Below are positions 42,694 to 46,978 of a stretch of DNA of 46,978 nucleotides, one piece after another. A model generated the notes under the pieces. It searched no databases. It was not told the origin of the DNA and saw only the letters and a program-made list of their open reading frames with translations. This DNA comes from PALSA-1004 sp947474275 (GTDB lineage: Bacteria > Pseudomonadota > Gammaproteobacteria > Burkholderiales > SG8-41). The stretch covers positions 1-46,978 of the forward strand of contig CANJHY010000010.1 of the NCBI GenBank assembly GCA_947474275.1, given 5' to 3'. How positions within the stretch are numbered: the first letter of the stretch is position 1; every line of letters starts with the position of its first letter. The position numbers and the translations under genes were made by a program.

Positions 42694-43091
42694 TAAACCG
42701 CAGACCCTTCACGCTGAATTGCCACCCAAAGCCTGGTCTTATTGCCGACCTTCACCGGTAAAACGCGCCAGTACATGATGAAGGGCGTCCCGTTCTTTTT
42801 GTAGTTGATCGCTTTGCCTTCAAATTGGCCATCTCTCTTCAGCGCTTCAACCAGACGGGCAATCACTTTCTTATCGGTCGCGGCACCCTGCAAAATTTTA
42901 GGAGTTTTCCCTATGACCTCGGCCTGACCGTAGCCAGTGAGCGCCGTGAATGCTTTGTTCGTGTATATGATCTTTGCGTCTTTGGTGGCATCGGTGATCA
43001 GGATTGAGTCATAACTGTTCTTTGCAAGCACCTGAAGAACGCTCAGGCTGATATCCACATCCTGAAAACATTTTTTTAGCAAACTATCCAT
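42693..43091 (-). CDS. Single PAS-domain protein, LOV-like but without the flavin cysteine
   Basis: The protein is 132 residues from ATG 43091 with AAGGAA upstream; an in-frame extension to 43184 lacks a ribosome site. Nearly the whole chain is one PAS domain: NSYDSILITDATKDAKIIYTNKAF, LTGYGQAEVIGKTPKILQG and INYKKNGTPFIMYWRVLPVK. The layout matches LOV domains, but the motif GxNCRxLQ reads GKTPKILQ, with P64 where the photoreactive cysteine would be. Flavin-adduct photochemistry is therefore not expected. No output domain is present, so it may sense a ligand or act through a partner. It heads the string of small membrane-protein genes. Confidence 0.85.
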   Translation of the reverse strand: MDSLLKKCFQDVDISLSVLQVLAKNSYDSILITDATKDAKIIYTNKAFTALTGYGQAEVIGKTPKILQGAATDKKVIARLVEALKRDGQFEGKAINYKKNGTPFIMYWRVLPVKVGNKTRLWVAIQREGSAV

Positions 43092-43139
43092 TTGCGTATT
43101 CCTTGTGCAGACGTGAAGTCTGAAAATTTTTCGCGTTAT

Positions 43140-43167
43140 GACAATGCCCGCCTTTACGGGCGTTGTC
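43140..43167 (-). terminator. Strong hairpin after the fasciclin gene
   Basis: The arms GACAATGCCCG and CGGGCGTTGTC form an 11-bp stem (one G-T pair) with a 6-base loop, about 55 bases past the fasciclin stop. On the minus strand the bases that follow are not a clean T-tract, so it may be a weak terminator or an mRNA-stabilising hairpin that lowers expression of the PAS operon. Confidence 0.55.
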
Positions 43168-43220
43168 GCGTTTTCGCTTGGCAAGCTATCGGCGACCGAC
43201 TCTGCCTTGCGGAGTGTTTG

Positions 43221-43676
43221 TTAGTTCGGCATCACTACGGTGTCGATGACGTGGATCACTCCGTTGTCAGCAATGATGTCGACGGCGGTGACGTTGGCTC
43301 CATTAACTTTGACACCACCCATCGTGCTCACGGTCAGCGAAGAGCCCTGGACCGTCTGCACCATGCCGGGTTTGACGTCCTTGGACATCACCGCGCCCGA
43401 AACGACGTGATACGTCAGCACGGCCGTAAGCTTGGCTTTGTCGGCAAGCAGTGCGTCCAACTGGGCCTTTGGAATTTTGGCGAAGGCTGCATCAGTCGGC
43501 GCAAAAACCGTGAACGGACCCCGGCCTTTCAGGGTTTCGACCAAACCGGCAGCCTGCAAGGCGGTAGCGAGCGTTTTGAAAGTGCCGGCGGAAACCGCGG
43601 TATCGACGATGTCCTTGGCATTCGCGGCGGACATCAGGCAGAACGAAATGGCGACTGCAGAAATCATTTTTTTCAT
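43221..43676 (-). CDS. Secreted fasciclin (FAS1)-domain protein
   Basis: A 151-residue protein with a signal peptide (KKMISAVAISFCLMSAANA, cleavage near ANAKD) followed by one FAS1 domain. The two conserved blocks are FTVFAPTDAAF (about 58-68) and NGVIHVIDTVVMP at the C-terminus. Such proteins are periplasmic or extracellular and usually mediate adhesion or ligand binding. An AAAAAGGAAAAG ribosome site precedes the ATG. It is divergent from the MerR regulator, and its upstream region carries the 11-bp repeat array at 43749-43792. It is therefore the most likely target of that regulator. Confidence 0.9.
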   Translation of the reverse strand: MKKMISAVAISFCLMSAANAKDIVDTAVSAGTFKTLATALQAAGLVETLKGRGPFTVFAPTDAAFAKIPKAQLDALLADKAKLTAVLTYHVVSGAVMSKDVKPGMVQTVQGSSLTVSTMGGVKVNGANVTAVDIIADNGVIHVIDTVVMPN

Positions 43677-43748
43677 GACTTTTCCTTTTTGATGAGTCAG
43701 TAAATAGAACTGCGGACTGGGTAAACAAACTTGGCTTCAGATAGGCTA

Positions 43749-43792
43749 CTGCAACTTAATTGAATCGCTAATGAACTCTTATTGAACACTAA
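43749..43792. promoter_or_regulatory. Four tandem 11-bp repeats, possible MerR operator facing fasciclin
   Basis: CTGCAACTTAA, TTGAATCGCTA, ATGAACTCTTA and TTGAACACTAA follow each other without gaps. T and G at positions 2-3 and A at 5 and 11 are invariant. The 11-bp period puts the units on one DNA face. The block lies 73-116 bases upstream of the fasciclin start. More TTGAAT and TTGAAC copies occur at 43809 and 43814. Confidence 0.5.
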
Positions 43793-43882
43793 TTGTATAC
43801 GATTTATCTTGAATTGAACAGCAATATGTTGATTAACTCTCTATATGACCCGGAATAAACTGAATTATATGGTTATATTTCT

Positions 43883-43914
43883 GTTAAAATAGGTTCAAAT
43901 ACAGTTCAAATAGA
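43883..43914. promoter_or_regulatory. Three GTTnAAATA repeats before the MerR gene, possible autoregulatory site
   Basis: GTTAAAATAG, GTTCAAATACA and GTTCAAATAGA run head to tail, ending eight bases before the MerR ATG. GTTCAA is the reverse complement of TTGAAC in the other array, so each array has the same orientation relative to its own gene. A TAAAAT -10-like hexamer (43885-43890) overlaps the first unit. Confidence 0.5.
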
Positions 43915-43921
43915 GGTCCTG

Positions 43922-44884
43922 ATGCCAAACCGTCAACAGAAAACGCTCGAGGAACCGGTCTACCGCAGCGGCGCGGTAGCCAGACTCACTCGCATTCCGG
44001 TACAGACGCTGCGCGTATGGGAGCGGCGCTACAAGATCGTCGGACCGCGCCAAAGCGCAACCGGGCAGCGCCTTTATTCGCCGGCAGAAGTGGCGCGCCT
44101 GACGGTGATCAAGCAGCTTGTCGACTCGGGGCACGCCATTGGCTCGATTGCCTCGCTCGGCCTTGATCAGTTGCGGGCCATGCTTGACAAGGTATCTCGC
44201 GCGGCCTCGGCCCCGCAGCAGGCAGGTCAAGCCGCGAAGAATGCGCTGCCCACTGTGCGCGTGGCGATCGTTGGTGAAGCGCTAAACTTGCGGGTGGAGC
44301 ACCATCACTTGGCGGCACTACAGGTCGTGGCGACATGCCCAAATGCAGCGCTTGCCGGCGAGGCGCTACGCGGCGTGACAGCCGATGCGCTGCTTATCGA
44401 GTTGCCAACCCTGCAGCGCGAAACACCGCAGACTATTAGTTCGTTAGCGCAGCAACTGGGCGCGCGGCGCATCGTCGTCGAGTACGGCTTCGGGCCGCAA
44501 CGCGTCGAGCAGGAACTGCGGGCATTGGGCTGCAGCCTGGTGCATGCACCACTGGAGATCGAACAGCTGGAATCGCTTTGCGGCGCCCCACCTGCCGCGT
44601 TGCCGCCGATCGATCCTGCGGCAACGCGGCGTTTCGACAACAAGGCGCTCGCTCAAATCTCGACGACTTCAGTGAAGCTGAAGTGCGAGTGTCCGCACCA
44701 TCTCTGCGAATTGCTGGTACGTTTAGGCAATTTCGAGACCTATAGCGCCGAGTGCGAAAGCAGCAGCCCGGCCGATACGGCGCTACATCATTATCTGAAG
44801 GAGGTGACGGGCCATGCGCGCGCCATGCTGGAAGTGGCGTTAGTACGTGCCGCAGAGGCCGAGGGTCTTCCGCTGCCCGAATGA
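43922..44884 (+). CDS. MerR-family regulator, CarH/LitR-like with degenerate cobalamin domain
   Basis: A 320-residue regulator. The MerR winged helix is at about 13-80 (YRSGAVARLTRIPVQTLRVWERRY, TGQRLYSPAEVARLTVIKQL). Residues about 110-225 look like the flavodoxin-like cobalamin-binding fold (VRVAIVGEALNLRV, ADALLIELPTLQ, ARRIVVEYGFGP), but the DxHxxG cobalt-ligand motif is absent. The C-terminal 70 residues hold a separate block with C255, C257, H259, H260, C262 and C278 in KCECPHHLCELL and YSAECESS, which could bind a metal or sense redox state. AGAGG lies five bases before the ATG. It is probably autoregulated through the GTTCAA repeats and acts on the divergent fasciclin gene. Confidence 0.87.
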   Translation: MPNRQQKTLEEPVYRSGAVARLTRIPVQTLRVWERRYKIVGPRQSATGQRLYSPAEVARLTVIKQLVDSGHAIGSIASLGLDQLRAMLDKVSRAASAPQQAGQAAKNALPTVRVAIVGEALNLRVEHHHLAALQVVATCPNAALAGEALRGVTADALLIELPTLQRETPQTISSLAQQLGARRIVVEYGFGPQRVEQELRALGCSLVHAPLEIEQLESLCGAPPAALPPIDPAATRRFDNKALAQISTTSVKLKCECPHHLCELLVRLGNFETYSAECESSSPADTALHHYLKEVTGHARAMLEVALVRAAEAEGLPLPE

Positions 44885-44894
44885 ACGGCGCCGG

Positions 44895-45422
44895 CTACCA
44901 ATGTCCTGTTTGCGGCGCGCCTTTTACCGGGCCGACAATTTCATCCGTCACCCAGCCGCCGTAAAAACCACCAAGCTGCGGTCGCACGAGCTCGCCATCG
45001 ACAGCACATTCAACCAGCGCCGGGTAGAACGAAAGTGCGCCGGCTATCATGGCAAACTCCGCCAGAGGTTTTTCGTAGCTCCACCCCACCGCGCGCCGCA
45101 ACTTATCTCCAGCCAGCGCCCAGTAGCCGGCCAGCCCCCTCCATTCGCACGCCGAGTTACCCGCTACGCGAACGAGCTTCACCAGATCGACATCGATAGC
45201 AGGCAGGTAAAACGTCGGTGGACTCGCCGTCTCCAGAATTCTCAAAGCTGCGATAGTGCTGGCAATCAGCACGCCGCCCGATCTCACCTCCACACTCCGC
45301 CGCTCCGGCACGATGCGCGGCGGGCGGGGATAGTCCCAGACCGACTCCTGCCCTGCGCCGGGTGTAATGGCAAAGTCTGGCCGCTTCTGGCCGCGATATT
45401 CCCATACGGATTGGATCTTCAT
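44895..45422 (-). CDS. DUF427-domain protein
   Basis: The 175-residue protein has the DUF427 pattern WDYPRPPRIVPERRSVEVRSGG, TFYLPAIDVDLVKLVR, CEWRGLAGYWAL and VGWSYEKPLAEFAMIAGALSFYP. DUF427 proteins are small beta-rich proteins without an established activity. An AGGAG site precedes the ATG at 45422. The gene lies 29 bases after trpB on the same strand, in the place where trpA would normally be, and its stop is 10 bases from the convergent MerR gene. Whether it belongs with trpB or with the stress locus cannot be told from position alone. Confidence 0.87.
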   Translation of the reverse strand: MKIQSVWEYRGQKRPDFAITPGAGQESVWDYPRPPRIVPERRSVEVRSGGVLIASTIAALRILETASPPTFYLPAIDVDLVKLVRVAGNSACEWRGLAGYWALAGDKLRRAVGWSYEKPLAEFAMIAGALSFYPALVECAVDGELVRPQLGGFYGGWVTDEIVGPVKGAPQTGHW

Positions 45423-45451
45423 CGAGCAGGCTCCTGCTGCGGGAAAACTAC

Positions 45452-46651
45452 TTAAAACTTCAATTCAGATTTCTCGGCCACCGTCTGCATGTCCTTGTCG
45501 CCGCGGCCCGACAGGTTAATCAGCAGGATCTGGTCAGTGCGCATGCACGGCGCCATCTTCGCCGCATACGCGAGCGCATGGCTCGATTCAAGCGCCGGTA
45601 TGATGCCTTCGAGACGGCACAGGTTGTGAAATGCTGCCAGCGCCTCATCGTCGGTCACCGCAACATACTCGGCACGACCGCTGTCCTTTAGCCACGCATG
45701 CTCGGGGCCGACACCCGGATAGTCGAGTCCGGCTGAGATCGAATGCGTCTCGATGATTTGACCGTTCTCGTCCTGCATCAGATAAGTACGATTGCCGTGC
45801 AGCACGCCGGGCGTGCCCGCGCATAGCGTCGCCGCGTGCTTGCCGCTTTCGAGTCCGTGGCCGGCCGCCTCCACGCCGACGAGCCGCACGTTTTCCTCGA
45901 CAATATAAGGGTAAAAGAGCCCCATCGCGTTGGATCCGCCGCCTACGCATGCCAGTACCGCGTCGGGCTGACGGCCAACCATCTCCAGCATCTGCCACTT
46001 TGCCTCGATGCCGATCACCGACTGGAAATCGCGCACCATCATTGGATACGGATGCGGGCCGGCCACGGTGCCGATGATGTAGAACGTGTCGTTTACATTG
46101 GTGACCCAGTCGCGCATCGCCTCGTTGAGCGCGTCTTTCAGCGTCTTCGAACCGGACTCAACCGGCACCACGCTCGCACCCAGCAACTTCATGCGATACA
46201 CGTTCTGCGCCTGACGCCTGATATCCTCAGAGCCCATATAGACGACGCACTCCATGCCATATCGCGCGGCGACCGTAGCGGCCGCAACACCGTGCTGTCC
46301 CGCACCCGTCTCGGCAATCACACGCGGCTTGCCCATGCGTTTCGCCAGCATCGCCTGACCCACCGTATTGTTGATCTTGTGCGCGCCGGTGTGGTTCAGA
46401 TCCTCGCGCTTGAGATACACCTGCGCACCACCGAAATGCTCCGACCAGCGTTTGGCGTGATAAACCGGACTCGGCCGGCCGACGTAGTGCTTGAGTTCGT
46501 ATTCGAACTCGGCGCGGAATGCTGGGTCGTTACGGTAATGCTCGTATTCGGCCTTCAACCGATCAAGCGCTTCGATCAGAGTTTCGGCGACGAATGCGCC
46601 GCCGTAGGGGCCGAAATGTCCCCTGTTGTCAGGTAGGTCATACATTTGCAT
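45452..46651 (-). CDS. trpB: Tryptophan synthase beta chain
   Basis: The 399-residue protein is a TrpB1-type beta subunit. It joins indole and serine to make tryptophan with pyridoxal phosphate. The cofactor lysine is K92 in HTGAHKINNTVGQA, the catalytic glutamate is E114 in AETGAGQHG, and the phosphate loop is GGGSN (237-241). The N-terminal GHFGPYGGAFVAETL contact region is intact and the C-terminus has the SGRGDKD loop. AGAAGG lies before the ATG at 46651; ATG 46645 is also possible. The usual neighbours trpF (upstream) and trpA (downstream) are not next to it, so the trp genes are split in this genome or this is a second copy. Confidence 0.96.
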   Translation of the reverse strand: MQMYDLPDNRGHFGPYGGAFVAETLIEALDRLKAEYEHYRNDPAFRAEFEYELKHYVGRPSPVYHAKRWSEHFGGAQVYLKREDLNHTGAHKINNTVGQAMLAKRMGKPRVIAETGAGQHGVAAATVAARYGMECVVYMGSEDIRRQAQNVYRMKLLGASVVPVESGSKTLKDALNEAMRDWVTNVNDTFYIIGTVAGPHPYPMMVRDFQSVIGIEAKWQMLEMVGRQPDAVLACVGGGSNAMGLFYPYIVEENVRLVGVEAAGHGLESGKHAATLCAGTPGVLHGNRTYLMQDENGQIIETHSISAGLDYPGVGPEHAWLKDSGRAEYVAVTDDEALAAFHNLCRLEGIIPALESSHALAYAAKMAPCMRTDQILLINLSGRGDKDMQTVAEKSELKF

Positions 46652-46753
46652 TGCACACCTTCTTCATGAATGCTGCAGTTTTGTGCGGACTTTTGTTGCA
46701 GCGCTCACGGCGCCCGCAAAACGCTATCGTCAACATATCAAAGACTATTCAAG

Positions 46754-46876
46754 CTACCGCGCAATAGTTCCGCCCGCAGCTGCAATGACCGCACGGCCAC
46801 AGTGGTGGCAGGGCTTGCTTGGCAAACCTGCTTTCCCGCGTACCGCGTGAGACTTGTTGGCGGACGGCTGGATCAC
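46754..46876 (-). CDS. Possible small DUF2256-like protein or remnant
   Basis: A 40-codon minus-strand frame from a GTG at 46876 reads NKSHAVRGKAGLPSKPCHHC and then GR before diverging. The K-x-x-LPxKxCxxCGR core is characteristic of DUF2256, but the expected WRKKW and the second cysteine pair after it are missing, so a frameshift or truncation is likely. DUF2256 genes often sit beside photolyase genes. The rest of 46652-46978 shows no supported gene. Confidence 0.3.
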   Translation of the reverse strand: MIQPSANKSHAVRGKAGLPSKPCHHCGRAVIAAAGGTIAR

Positions 46877-46978
46877 GTGGCGCCTTCGCCTACTTTGCAA
46901 AATCGCTTCGCGAGTGACAAAAGTAGCGGCCCGATCCGTTTGGACAAAGCATGGCGATGCTGCGCGAACTTGCGATAC

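Noticed and set aside
42693..43091. LOV photoreceptor
   Set aside because: The flavin-reactive cysteine is replaced by proline.

Overview
The window is GC-rich, gene-dense DNA from a betaproteobacterium, most likely Burkholderiales. The main argument is the gene content: five intact and one decayed tricarboxylate-transporter-type periplasmic receptors (Bug/TctC), four MmgE/PrpD proteins, three NDP-forming acyl-CoA synthetases and two CaiB/BaiF CoA-transferases in 47 kb. Expanded Bug families are a hallmark of that order. No rRNA, tRNA, CRISPR array or complete transposon was seen.

Layout. 1-2863 (minus): MmgE/PrpD, Bug and a truncated ketopantoate-reductase-like gene. 3087-6795 (plus): a PIG3-type quinone reductase and a large DUF349 protein. 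6812-9724 (minus): a CoA-transferase and a thiamine-diphosphate enzyme, an arrangement like frc-oxc. 10178-11607 (plus): a cupin-like unknown and a DsbA-family protein behind a good sigma-70 promoter. 11633-33498: 22 kb entirely on the minus strand, made of several acyl-CoA catabolic cassettes. Read in transcription order these are: (i) ABC transporter, acyl-CoA synthetase, fused double-hotdog hydratase, CoA-transferase, then remnants of a crotonase and a Bug gene; (ii) MmgE/PrpD, SDR, a split pair of MaoC-like subunits, acyl-CoA synthetase; (iii) Bug and a carboxyltransferase; (iv) Bug, crotonase, acyl-CoA synthetase, MmgE/PrpD. An IclR regulator (33645) is divergent from the ABC transporter, with a perfect 7-3-7 palindrome between them. 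34556-39647: another MmgE/PrpD, a duplicated ferredoxin-like (EthD-like) protein coupled to a Bug gene, and a Bug-SDR pair.

The genes suggest that several carboxylic acids are captured by periplasmic receptors, activated to CoA thioesters by synthetases or CoA-transferases, and then dehydrated, hydrated, reduced or carboxylated. The substrates cannot be read from the sequence. Several cassette enzymes lack textbook catalytic residues (the crotonase at 15147, the SDR at 23046, the split MaoC pair), so their chemistry may differ from the family names.

Three copies of an intergenic inverted-repeat element (304-457, 16998-17153, 19746-19956) punctuate the cassettes. From 39690 to 46876 the content changes: a decayed CIA30 gene, an SDR, a renalase-like flavoprotein, three tiny membrane proteins in overlapping frames, a PAS protein, a secreted fasciclin protein, a CarH/LitR-like MerR regulator, DUF427 and trpB. 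The MerR/fasciclin divergent promoter carries 11-bp phased repeats. This looks like a light- or singlet-oxygen-stress locus without a photolyase in view, and it is the most promising candidate for an undescribed system here.
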